Positions 1 through 9,787 of a DNA stretch of 64,000 bases are shown piece by piece (within the stretch, counting starts at the first letter, position 1; each line of letters begins with the position of its first letter). This DNA comes from Fulvia fulva (Eukaryota; Ascomycota; Dothideomycetes; Mycosphaerellales; Mycosphaerellaceae). Below the pieces are notes generated by a model that was not told the origin of the DNA, ran no database searches, and worked only from the letters and a program-made list of their open reading frames with translations. The position numbers and the translations under genes are program-made. The DNA lies in assembly GCF_020509005.1 (NCBI RefSeq), contig NC_063016.1, forward strand, positions 4,650,001-4,714,000. The letters run 5' to 3'.

Positions 1-24
1 CCATCAGGCAAGGACATTGGCGTA

Positions 25-48
25 ACCCATCTTTAACCAAAGATGGGT
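25..48. repeat. Short perfect inverted repeat
   Basis: A 10-base arm (ACCCATCTTT) is followed by a 4-base loop (AACC) and the exact reverse complement of the arm. It lies about 230 bases upstream of the bHLH gene. It could be a cruciform, a protein-binding palindrome or chance. Nothing else was recognised in positions 1-276. Confidence 0.6.
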
Positions 49-276
49 CTTGCGACGACCTGCTAAGCCTCAACTTACGAGGTCCTGGACCAGTCGTCGA
101 GCAAGGCCAACCGGGTTCTGAACGCGGCAACGCTGCGGCCCGCCACGGTCGTCGTCCGGCGATGGTGAAGCCTGATCTGATGTTTAGTTCTTCATCCCTG
201 GACGTGAACATCGTCGATCTGCGATAACAGAATGTAGACTTGCTTCCTGACGGGTGTGTCTACACATTGCGCAGCT

Positions 277-1017
277 ATGGACGCATCAAACGAAGCATTG
301 ACAATGGCCCTGGATCCGTGGTACTACGACAATGAGCTTGACTTCGCCCTCACTCTCTGCGACTTCAACGCTCCCTGTGCAGATCCCGAGATCACGCTCC
401 CAGTAGGATATGATTCCTTGCCCCAGCGCATGAACAACACGATAGGGCCATGGCAGCTAGAGAGACAGTACGGTTTGATCTGTGGTCCGTTTGACGACAG
501 CTGGCAGTCGTCACAAGCGTCCGATCTGTCGACATTCTCTTCACCCACGGCAGAGGCGAGCAGCTCCACACTGTTCACACCAGCAATACACCATGATCTC
601 TTGAGACAGGACCCCGCTAATTTGAGACAACGGCGACCGCGAAGATCAGCACGAACCTCGACACCGACGACGCCTCACGAATATCTAGCAGGAGCCAGCA
701 CTAACTATGCCCAAGAGACTGATTTGAGCCCTCAGCCGGGTGTGCCTCACACGGTAATCGAGAGGCGATATCGCGTCAAGCTGGGAAACCACTTCCAGGC
801 ACTGCAGAGCAGCATACCAACTCTACGCGATCCGCAGGTCCCAGCGCCAATAGCGGACGAGCTGCTATCAAAAGACACACTTACCAAAGGGTTACTCTCC
901 ACACACAAACGCAACAAGGCCACTGTCTGCCTGAAAGCAGTCGAGTACATTCAACATTTAGAGACGAAGGTTCGGGCGTACGAGAAACTGCACAGACACG
1001 ATGCTCAAGACGCATAA
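277..1017 (+). CDS. SREBP-type bHLH transcription factor, no membrane domain
   Basis: Single-exon gene of about 246 residues. The first 150 residues are low-complexity, acidic then Ser/Thr/Arg-rich. A bHLH domain follows from about residue 158: the basic region HTVIERRYRVKL contains the Tyr in ERRYR that marks the SREBP class and lets it bind both E-boxes and sterol-response elements. The second helix, NKATVCLKAVEYIQHLETKV, sits near the C-terminus, after a long loop that includes LLSKDTLTKGLL. No transmembrane segments follow, so unlike true SREBPs this would be a soluble nuclear factor. The open frame extends upstream to a GTG, but the first ATG is at 277; another in-frame ATG is at 304. 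Targets cannot be inferred. The next confident gene is a DHA2 transporter on the same strand. Confidence 0.75.
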   Translation: MDASNEALTMALDPWYYDNELDFALTLCDFNAPCADPEITLPVGYDSLPQRMNNTIGPWQLERQYGLICGPFDDSWQSSQASDLSTFSSPTAEASSSTLFTPAIHHDLLRQDPANLRQRRPRRSARTSTPTTPHEYLAGASTNYAQETDLSPQPGVPHTVIERRYRVKLGNHFQALQSSIPTLRDPQVPAPIADELLSKDTLTKGLLSTHKRNKATVCLKAVEYIQHLETKVRAYEKLHRHDAQDA

Positions 1018-2437
1018 CAATTCGAACGGACACGGTCAGCCGGTGTCTGTCGGACCCAAGTCAGATCCACCGGCCTTGGAAGAGAGTACGTCAAGACACG
1101 ATCTGGAGCAGTTGAAGTGCATAGCAAATTAGCAACACGTGCCTCTTTATGGCAGCGTGAGAAGGTCCTCCTTGGTACTGAAACCTCAGGATCAAAATTT
1201 TGAGGAGGCAAGCCATGACCCAACTTCACTCCGAGCCCGTGGAAGATTCGCGACAATTTGACTCAGCCTGACCAGGGTCGGGGTTCGCAACGGGGCGAAC
1301 CTTGTCATGTACAGCGTCTGTCCGCAGCGGAAGGTTATCTTTTTGGTGCTTTTAGTGCCCGTACACGCGTCATACGGACCAAAGCGCCCACCTCCACCAA
1401 AAAACAACACCACATCTTCAATCGTGTTTTCTTTATCCAATATCAGGCCCATTGCAACCAGCAAATTTATATACGTATCTGGATACATCACTGAACAAAT
1501 TGTCGTGCTTGGATTGGCTATATGTGGTGTTGTTGTCGCATGCTACCGTCGCAAACTTTTCACCTGTTTCTTGGATTGGAGAAGCTACTGCAAGATGACC
1601 AAACACCTTTCAACACCTCAAAAGAATCAGATAGTAGGAGCCTATCACTACTGCAGACTTAAGGGCATCAAGTGCTCGCAAAGAGACCTTGTTAAGACCT
1701 TCAAACCGCTCTTCGCACCCACAAGGCATCAGGTGCGCAATGCTCTGGACACTGCAGGCTCAAGACAGCCATATCACCCGAGAGATTGGAGAACATCATA
1801 TTCAGCAGGGGTCAGAAGAACGCAGTAGATACACATTGTGACTATAGACGCAGCAGAACGAAGAACAAGGTGGTGTGGATGTGAATAGAGAGATAGAACA
1901 ACACCTTCAGAAATGAACATAATCCCACCAGTTGTTTTGGGCGGTTTGGTCAGTGTGGAGCGTGCCGTACCAGGTTTTAACGTTTGTGAATTGCTGCAAT
2001 CCCTGCTCCCGCCTGCTATGGTGAAACAAAATAACCTTCCGCTGCGACAACCTGGAAGACGCTGTAACTCGGTAGTCGGTCTCCATAGCACCACTGGACC
2101 ATCTTTCGGAGTCCAAGATCCTCACGTGCCATTGGACTCTAGAGATCTTAGTATAGCACCACTCCAAACTGCTTGAAGTGCACTGTCTTAATCCACCGCG
2201 ACAATTTCGGTGTCGACATTTGTAGTGCTGATGCCACGGGCACTTGTTGGCGGCTCGAGATGGCGTCGTTTCTCCTCGAGTATGGCCGATCTACTGGAGA
2301 TCAACGGGCCTTTCTCGACACCTAGACTACAAGCCTTCACCGCATCAACGTAGTTGCAACGAAACGACATGACTCAGACCTCCACAGTACACTCATTCTC
2401 ACATTCTTTTGCTTACAATACTTTCTTCAACAATACC
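1018..2437. other. Intergenic region with one weak ORF
   Basis: No confident gene between the bHLH gene and the MFS transporter. It contains several overlapping short ORFs without recognisable domains, plus one ORF at 1595-1828 that is listed separately. The final part should hold the transporter promoter. Confidence 0.5.
1595..1828 (+). CDS. Possible small helix-turn-helix-like protein or transposon relic
   Basis: An open frame of 77 codons starting at an internal ATG (MTKHLSTPQKNQIVGAYHYC). The pattern of charged and hydrophobic residues with 'CSQRDLVKTFKP' resembles N-terminal helix-turn-helix regions of fungal transposase-like proteins. That resemblance is from memory and weak. The open frame extends upstream to 1307, but that part looks non-coding. 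No terminal inverted repeats or transposase catalytic region were found nearby. It could equally be a chance ORF. Confidence 0.25.
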   Translation: MTKHLSTPQKNQIVGAYHYCRLKGIKCSQRDLVKTFKPLFAPTRHQVRNALDTAGSRQPYHPRDWRTSYSAGVRRTQ

Positions 2438-4325
2438 ATGACGGCGGCTGAAAAGGCCGAGACTGAGACCGTCAGCTTCGACACCCCCAGCGAGAAGTCC
2501 GACAATGCCAAGAGCCAGGAGAGTTCCATACGGCCAGAAGATCCATCAAAACCACAAAATGACCTCGTCCCCGCAGACACATACTCAAGCGGTCTAACAA
2601 TGTGGCTCAGTCTGCTAGGCGTAGCGACAGCATACTTCATCGTGCCCCTAGACGTGAGTATTGTTGCCACCGCCATCCCGAAGATCACAGACCAGTTTCA
2701 AAGCATCCAAGACGTCGCCTGGTACGGATCCGCTTTCATGATGGCTCTTGGAGGCTTCCAAAGTGCTTGGGGTAAAGCCTACAAGTATCTGCCAATCAAG
2801 CCGACCTACCTGGCCTCGGTCTTCATCTTCGAGATTGGAAGTCTGTTGTGTGCGGTTGCTCCGTCGTCGATGGCGTTTGTTATAGGGCGCGCTATTGCTG
2901 GAGTTGGGGCGGCGGGGATTGCGTGTGGGACTATGACTATTAGTGAAGATTCACCCGAGCCTGTGCGTCGAAGGCAAGACTGCTAATGCGCTTTAGTCGC
3001 TGTCATCACGCCTCCTCAGAAACGACCGTTTCTTACATCTTTAATGGGTGCGGTATACGGAATCTCCTCCGTCGTCGGTCCTCTCCTAGGCGGTGCTATC
3101 ACCGAAGGTCTATCCTGGAGATGGTGTAAGCAAAGGCATACCTTCCCTCACTTCGTCAACTCCAACGCAACCTCAAGGCTTCTACATCAATCTTCCCTTC
3201 GGCGCCGTTGCAGCCGGCATCACCCTCTTAGTCCTGACGATCCCCTCCACCATCAAGCCACCCACCACAACCCTGTCCGAAAAACTCATCCAGTTCGATG
3301 TCCTAGGAACACTCCTCGCCATGGCCATGGCCATAACGCTAGTCCTCGCCCTCCAATGCGGCGGAACCTCCCACCCCTGGTCGTCCCCCACCGTCATCGG
3401 TCTCCTCGTTGGCTTCATCCTCATCATAGCCACCTTCGTCCTCTGGGAACTCTACCAAGGCGACCGCGCAGCCGTACCGCAACGTCTGCTGGGTAGAAGG
3501 TACATGTGGGTCAACTCAATCTTCACAGCCCTGTTCGCCGGCTCCTTCAACATTGGACTCTACTGGATCCCGATCTATTTCCAGAGCGTTAGTGGTGATA
3601 CGCCAATGTGGAGTGGGATCAAGAATATCTCGACGACTTTCTCGGTCGCGGTCACGATTGTTGTATCTGGCCTGATCGCTTCGAAGACCGGAATCGCGGC
3701 GCCTTTGATGCCACTGGGTGCGACGGTGGCGACGGTGGGTGTGGGGTTGTTGTACATGCTGGATATCGGCACTGGACCGGGCGCGTGGATTGGGTGCGTA
3801 GATAATGGACGTGGCATGGGTGGGTCTAGTATGCTGATCAGAATGACAGATTCCAGATTGTTGCCGGTATGGGTTGGGGTTCGGCCTTCCAGATCCCTAT
3901 GATTGTCGCGCAAGGCACTTCGGACACGAGCGATATCTCATCCGTCACTGCCATCATCCTTTGTATGTTGCACAACTCCGCCCGATGTTACAGCAATCCA
4001 CTGATGCTTCACAGTCTTCCAGACCTTTGGCGGCTCCTTCACGCTTGCAGCTGCACAAGCAGCTTTCTCAAACCAGTTGATCAAGACTCTCCCCAGAACA
4101 GCGCCGGATGTGGCTCCAGATATGGTCATTGCGACTGGTGCCACGGAGCTAAGGCACGTCTTCGCTCCAAGCCAGGTCACAGGCATCCTCGAGGCCTACG
4201 TGGTGGGGCTTCAGGCGGTATGGGCGGTGGCGGTAGGGATCACAGGGTTGGCAGTCCTCTTTAGTCTTTGTAGTCGATGGCAGCGTCTTGATCTTCAAGT
4301 GGGCAAAACATCGACGGCCGCTTAA
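2438..4325 (+). CDS. MFS efflux transporter, DHA2 (14-TMS) family
   Basis: Five exons join in frame: 2438-2942, 2997-3125, 3178-3793, 3850-3962 and 4015-4325, giving 557 residues. All four introns are 52-56 nt with GT-AG ends; the first has a TGCTAAT-like branch site. After an acidic cytoplasmic tail come many hydrophobic segments. The DHA2 signature LDVSIVATAIPKI lies in the first helix, GSLLCAVAPSSMAFVIGRAI next to a glycine-rich helix, and WRWCFYINLPFGA spans the second splice junction. The family exports toxins, drugs or secondary metabolites by proton antiport at the plasma membrane. An earlier in-frame ATG at 2369 is possible; 2438 is preferred because the extra residues look like leader sequence. 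No lesion was seen. The substrate is unknown. Confidence 0.9.
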
Positions 4326-4546
4326 GAGTGGATGTGTTCGTGCCTGCAGCGACAGTAGTATCAGTATTGCAACCATACGGTCCTACATTGGCTTATTGGC
4401 GTTTGATCATCGATGAGCGTGGTCCACTACTAAGTCCCGTACCGTGAAACTGGTCTCTGTAGCTGCATAGCTCAACAAACGTGGATGGCCTGTGCGTAGC
4501 TTTTCAGCACACGAGCCACCGGACCAGATCAACGTTACTTCCTTGA

Positions 4547-5432
4547 TCAGGAGTCACCATCTCGTGCATTCAAAGGGTGTTGTACAGACATTGGACTCAG
4601 CACGCCTGGAATGTCGCCCCTAACAACACCGTCTTTCTCGACCTCTTCCTTGACCTTGGCTGGCGGAGTGTGGGATACGTGCGGAGCCTCAGCATGGGTT
4701 GCATCGGCTGAAGATTGAGATGTGGTTGTTTGGGGGGTCGTTGTTGGCTCTCCTGTTTGCTTCTTGATCAGCTTAATACGTAGCTTGCCCGAGCAGAACT
4801 CGCCTGAGACTTACCCTCCAGCAGAATGTCTTCCCGGCGCGTTATTTCTCGCCGCAGTACCCAGTCAATGACCCAACACTCGCGCTTGTCGTTGCGCACG
4901 AGATCGTAGATGAACTTCGTTTCCGACGATGCTGCCTGGTAGATCATCTGCTTGACTTGCTGAGTCACGTAGTCCATTGCGCTCTGCTTCTCCTCCCCAG
5001 ATTTGGCCGATGCCAGAAGGTTTCGCAACTCTGGTGTGGCCAGGGCGAGTTCGTATTGGGCTTTTGCTTCCCGCTTCGGACAGTGAGCACTTCATAGTGC
5101 AACGATCTTGACCGGACACCAACTTACTCGCATCCTGACATGGACTCGCTTGTGGGTGTATTTCGATTCATCCAATCCTAGCTTGGCGAGGAAGCTCTCC
5201 TTCGACTCCGATGGGTAGCAGACCTCTCCTGTCGGTCCATTGAGGTCCAAAAAGTCGTCCAGGCTGAGCTGGTTCCGTAGCTGACCGTCCATTGAGCTGC
5301 TGCATAAACGACACTTCGTAAGTGCGGCAGTATCAAGCAATGATATGGTGGTGTTCGATGTTGTTCAAGTGGAGGTGACTGATCAACCATGTTGAGCTCG
5401 GCGGTAACTGCAAGGTGCCAGTCGCTCGACAT
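4547..5432 (-). CDS. Hypothetical protein, unrecognised fungal family
   Basis: Four exons are proposed on the minus strand: 5388-5432, 5128-5313, 4815-5073 and 4547-4752, giving 231 residues. The inner introns (5074-5127 and 4753-4814) have good GTAAGT donors, and the latter has a GCTGAT branch motif. The first intron (5314-5387) begins GTTGAT, which is weak, so the 5' end is uncertain. The middle of the protein is helical and charged, with 'FIYDLVRNDKRECWVIDWVL'. The C-terminal 70 residues are Thr/Ser/Pro-rich and likely disordered. No domain was recognised and no function is proposed. The reading frames close exactly across the two strong introns, which supports a real gene. Confidence 0.55.
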
Positions 5433-7041
5433 CAGGAAATCGCTAGTGAACTCATCTACAACTTGTGATTTGGATCGTTATTGCAACTAGGAGTCGCCGT
5501 CGTGCTTGCTGTGCTACAGGTCAGTTCGGCGTTGGGGCGATATCGTCGAAGAGAGTGGAAAGTGCGCGTCACGGTGATTCTCGACATACCAAGCATAAGA
5601 GCAAGGGCTCATATTCGCTTATGGGTCGATCTAGGCGACATCGCTGCCGGCATGGCCGATCGATACAGCCCGCGATCTACGCAGATTGACCCTCGATGAC
5701 TCCTACCGAACACGGCAGTTTCCAAGATGACGAGTCCGCAGCAATCTATGTTATCGATCGGAGAGGCGTTGTCATGGGTTTGATATTGATGTGCGACGTT
5801 GTCCATCAGAAAGTTCTACATATGAAGAGCCTGGAGGAGCTTAGTCGGGTCGTGCGCGTGATCTTTGCTGACGCTTGATACTGCACTTGTGACGCAAGGC
5901 TCGCGCTACAGATCTCGGTCTAAGGACGAGGGTATCTGGCATAGAAGTCAGTACGATATGATGTCGGGTATTGCACCCAGCGCGCCGAACCGACGACTTG
6001 CTGCTTTGAAATGCACATCCACACGAGGTATGGAGCCCTGGCATGCATCTACGAAGCTATGACCGAGATGCTGCCATCGTTGCACGAGCGGCTGCCACCA
6101 TCGAGACCGGGGCTTTTGCTTATTTGGGGGCATAACTGGTTCCAGTGATGTCGAGCCACCACGGATATCGACATAGTTCAGTTGGCCATCTCATGGACTA
6201 GATACAGTGACCATGATGTGCCAGATGTTTCGGCCGAGATGGTTATGATCGATGCGTCATGGATACAAACGGAAAGGTGATGCGATGCCACATGGCTCCA
6301 GACGTACGTCAAGAGTGTCGTGGTTGTTTCAAGATGCCGCGATGTACAACGCTATGGTTCGTTCCGACGCACCTCGTGTGCATGTGGTCACCATCCGGTG
6401 GGTGTATTGCATCTTCATTCGCTCTCCAGTATAGCCAGCTCTCGGTCGTTTGGCTGCAATAGTCTGGCTGGGGCAGAGGCGTGTGCTCGATCGGCATACG
6501 TGATACTGGTCGCTGGGGCGTACAAGTGTCGGTAATCATTGGCTTGAGTGACGCGGCCGCATAGTGTTGCATATATATGTCTTGTCGTCACAGGCGACTC
6601 TTGGAAGATGGAGTCCACGCCGATGAGCGATGATACTCAACATGATGCAGTAGAATGAAAAGGGTACCGGTGTTTAGTTCTATAGGACAATTAGACTTCC
6701 TGAATCTGGTAGTCTGGAGGACCAATCGCATCTCGTCCATATCATAGTTCGATCCTTCTGAGGTTGTCGATGTATCATGCGGCCGTCTGTCAATAAGCTT
6801 TGGCGCCGCTGGCCGGTTCGTGTCTTCCATCACTTAAGCTGTTGCCTAGAGCTGCTAGCGCGGTCAAGTAGTGCATTGATCATTGGTGACCTGGGAATTC
6901 ACGCACAGTAACGGACACGCGCGCTAATGCATCTTGTTCTTAGATCCGCTAGGTGCGTGGGAAAAGTGGCAGATGGATCAAATGGTCTCATTCAAATCGA
7001 CTGACCGAAGCTCCCACCCACCATCCCCGTGAACACCATAC
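5433..7041. other. Gene-poor region
   Basis: About 1.6 kb with only short, mutually overlapping ORFs on both strands and no recognisable domain. Base composition is not obviously shifted and there is no AT-rich signature of repeat-induced mutation. Nothing is supported here. Confidence 0.5.
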
Positions 7042-8280
7042 CTATATCCTCACCGCCCTCATCCCCCTCTCAAGCTCCCCCACCTCCACCTCCACCCCAA
7101 CACCCTCACACCCCCCCCCCTCCGCATCAAACCTCACCCCCACCATCTCCCTCGCCACCCACTCCGCCGTCCTCGCATGTAGACTCAACTCATCCACATC
7201 CTCAATCCGACTCCTCTCCTTCGCAAGAGCCTGGAATACAACCAGCTGATCACGCATATTTTCGTCAACTTTCGTGCCACCCTCCCATCTCGATTGGAGC
7301 TCGGCGGTCACGCGATCTACCATTTCCCTGATGGCGCGGGAATGGTTGGTGATTTTTTTGAAGTAGAGGTGGTCTGCTCCGAGGGTGTAGGGGGTTGATG
7401 ACGTGGAGGGGGTGGAGGAGGAGGGTGTAGGTGATGGTGGTGTGGGGATTGTGGGGATTAGGATGAGGTAGAGGCGCTTTTCGTGTTGGCTGTCTTCGCA
7501 GGAGATTTCTGTGGCTGGATCGTCCGGCCAAGGCGATTTCTGGGATTTTAGTCTCCAGCTGAAGTAGGCTTTGAATTCGTCGTGGCAGTGGGTTGGTCCC
7601 AGGAAGATTGCTCGTAAATGCGAGAATGGCTGCAAACTTCCGGCTGTATCTGGCAGGCCGAAGCTGAATGCCGGCAAGACCATTTCCTCTCGCGGCTGTA
7701 TTTCCAGAATGTAAGATCCGATACTAGATCCGCCGTGGCTCCTGCCTCGCTTCTGCAGCTCGATGGTCATCGGAGGGAATCCAATACTCTGTAGAGTGGG
7801 CAAGAGGACATATTTGATATACTCAAACGAAGGCGAGCCAGAAACATTGGTGCCTCCTGACACGGTCAGCTGGATCGGATCTTGGGTAGGAAGCTTGGTG
7901 AAGAGGATAAATGGCAATATCGCCTGTAGCGCCTGACCAGTACTTCCAGCAGTACCAATGTCAAGTTCACACTGATAGATGGATCGACCGTAGATGGAGT
8001 TTTTCTTGAAGGCAGGCGAAAGTCCAGTGCGCTCTGCGTCCGGCCGGAAGAGCAACGTCTTGCTGCCCTTTTCAGCGCCTTCCACATGTGCATTGCAAGC
8101 ATGTGACAGCCATTTCACGCATGCCAGGTGCTGTGCCTTGAGACCACGTCCGCCGGAGCGATTGCCGCGAATATTGTCAATTTGGACGGCCTTTCCAGTT
8201 AGTGCGGATAGACACAGCGCTATTCGGATTAGTTGAGCACCGCCTTCGAGAGTCCGGCCATCTAGTTCGATAGGCCCCAT
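7042..8280 (-). CDS. RNA 3'-terminal phosphate cyclase-like protein (RtcA/RTC domain)
   Basis: Single-exon gene of 412 residues. The N-terminus reads IELDGRTLEGGAQLIRIALC, followed by IRGNRSGGRGLKAQHLACVK, typical of the RNA 3'-phosphate cyclase fold. GTAGSTGQALQAILPF gives the glycine-rich core. Near the C-terminus MRDQLVVFQALA is followed by SLHARTAEWV; His368 matches the position of the catalytic His that is adenylated in RtcA enzymes. Active members convert RNA 3'-phosphates to 2',3'-cyclic ends using ATP; the related Rcl1 group is inactive and works in ribosome assembly. Retention of the His favours a true cyclase. A Pro/Ser/Thr-rich insertion at about residues 275-297 is unusual. The gene has its own 1.5 kb upstream region. 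Confidence 0.85.
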   Translation of the reverse strand: MGPIELDGRTLEGGAQLIRIALCLSALTGKAVQIDNIRGNRSGGRGLKAQHLACVKWLSHACNAHVEGAEKGSKTLLFRPDAERTGLSPAFKKNSIYGRSIYQCELDIGTAGSTGQALQAILPFILFTKLPTQDPIQLTVSGGTNVSGSPSFEYIKYVLLPTLQSIGFPPMTIELQKRGRSHGGSSIGSYILEIQPREEMVLPAFSFGLPDTAGSLQPFSHLRAIFLGPTHCHDEFKAYFSWRLKSQKSPWPDDPATEISCEDSQHEKRLYLILIPTIPTPPSPTPSSSTPSTSSTPYTLGADHLYFKKITNHSRAIREMVDRVTAELQSRWEGGTKVDENMRDQLVVFQALAKERSRIEDVDELSLHARTAEWVAREMVGVRFDAEGGGCEGVGVEVEVGELERGMRAVRI

Positions 8281-9787
8281 GGTGCTGGTATGTTAGGGCG
8301 GCAACCTGTGTGGATTGGCGTGATGTGGACTTGGGAAGGCTATACTGTGAAGTGGCGAACGCAAGGTCGTTGCTGTTGCTTACCAGTATTTGAAGCCTGC
8401 TTCACGGAGTACGATCTGAGAGGTGTGGAATCGAGCGTGGTAGAAGGTGAAATTTGTGAACTCATCTTGGTTCTGCACAAGTGCAGTGAATGCTCCCGCT
8501 CACCTGTGACTCACCGAACGAGGCGCAGTCTCAGCTTTCGAAGCGGTGTCTCGTTGGAGAGTCTTACCATCATTCTTCATCATCTTCATGCTGATATGCA
8601 TGCTGAGCAAGTAGAGCATGATATTGAAAGTAGCTCGATCAACCAAAGCGGTGCGAACATCCACTCGGCTTTGCTGCAAACCAGAGTTTCGAAGTGTTGG
8701 TCACAATGCTGTGCTCTCGCTTCTGCGACCAGCCATTTCCGGTGCTGGCGAAGTCCGAAACCTGCTGGGAAACGAGATGGAAACGTACGTCATGCATAAT
8801 TACGACGGAGGAGGGTGGCTCGCTTGGGCGCCGACGTTCAGCCGGCGCCTCGTGCAGCGCGAGCACATGCTGGGAGCGACCCTGTTCGCGGAGGGTGTCA
8901 CTGGGTGTTTTCGAGCCCGCTGCCCAAGCAAAAAGGGAAACAGACGGGAGGAGTAGAGACAGAGTGCCGCAACGGATCGGACCATGTTCCATCGGGTGCC
9001 AGGCTGCCCGCGACGTCTTGGGGGTGATAGAGTTTTGTGTAGGCGTTGGCTCGTTGCAGCGTCAGCATCGCAGACTGGCATGACCCGGTCACAATTGGAG
9101 TGCCGGTGCCGGTGCCGGTGCCGGTGTCGCTGTCGGTGTCGGTGTCGCTGTCGCTGCCCAGTCGCCGTGGCTGCCGTATCCACCCGGGCGGTGGATGCAC
9201 GACTTGGTGCCCAGATTGATCCAAAGCTTGCGTCACCGCACATGGAACACGATGTATCATGCGGCATGGACGCAGAGTGCAGAGTTCAGGCGTGGGTGAG
9301 AGCTTCGTCGAGACCTGCCTGCATTGCAATGATTGCATGTACTTTGCTGAGGGATCCTTGACCACACCACATCGCACGGGCTGGACGTCAGAACCTGCTG
9401 CTCACGACGGACCGCGGCACACAGCACCCGCTCATCATCACGCACATGAAGAAGTCTGTGTAGCCCGACCGAACGCTGCAACGCGGTTTCTGTCGCATCG
9501 AAGGCCTCTGTTTGCGCTTGCCTTCGCTTGGAGCATTTACTTGCACTTCAGCGTCGCTTTTGGTGCTTTCCGGCCCTGTGGTCAAGACTACTGCCGCCCG
9601 CCTGACACACACGCCCATCTTGGAAGCAGCACGCTGGCTGAGCTGCTGCCACACGACACACACGAGCCCATCTCCTGCTGAACCGTGGCCAACAGATCTG
9701 CTCCAACTCAATCACATCTCCATCCGAACATCACCGCACACCACACTCTTTGCTTCCATCTTATCCGGCATCAGCTGACTTGCAACA
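8281..9787. other. Divergent intergenic region
   Basis: About 1.5 kb between the 5' ends of the cyclase-like gene and the DUF8035-like gene. It should contain both promoters. Short ORFs are present but none carries a recognisable domain. A hexanucleotide microsatellite at 9101-9160 is listed separately. The stretch before 9788 is rich in CACA/ACAC runs, as is common in fungal 5' leaders. Confidence 0.5.
9101..9160. repeat. Hexanucleotide microsatellite
   Basis: Ten consecutive six-base units, first four perfect TGCCGG copies and then TGTCGC/TGTCGG variants. It lies about 630 bases upstream of the DUF8035-like gene, in the shared intergenic region. The variation between units suggests an old, partly degraded slippage tract. 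Confidence 0.85.

Noticed and set aside
5433..7041. Repeat-induced point mutation or transposon remnant in the gene-poor stretch
   Set aside because: Composition is not AT-shifted, and no terminal repeats or transposase motifs were seen.
7029..7331. Pro-rich plus-strand ORF
   Set aside because: It is antisense to the C-terminus of the RNA cyclase-like gene; the Pro runs are complements of Gly/Val/Glu codons.
8800..9377. Minus-strand ORFs with RHRHRH or GTGTGT runs
   Set aside because: These are translations of the hexanucleotide microsatellite, without other protein-like features.
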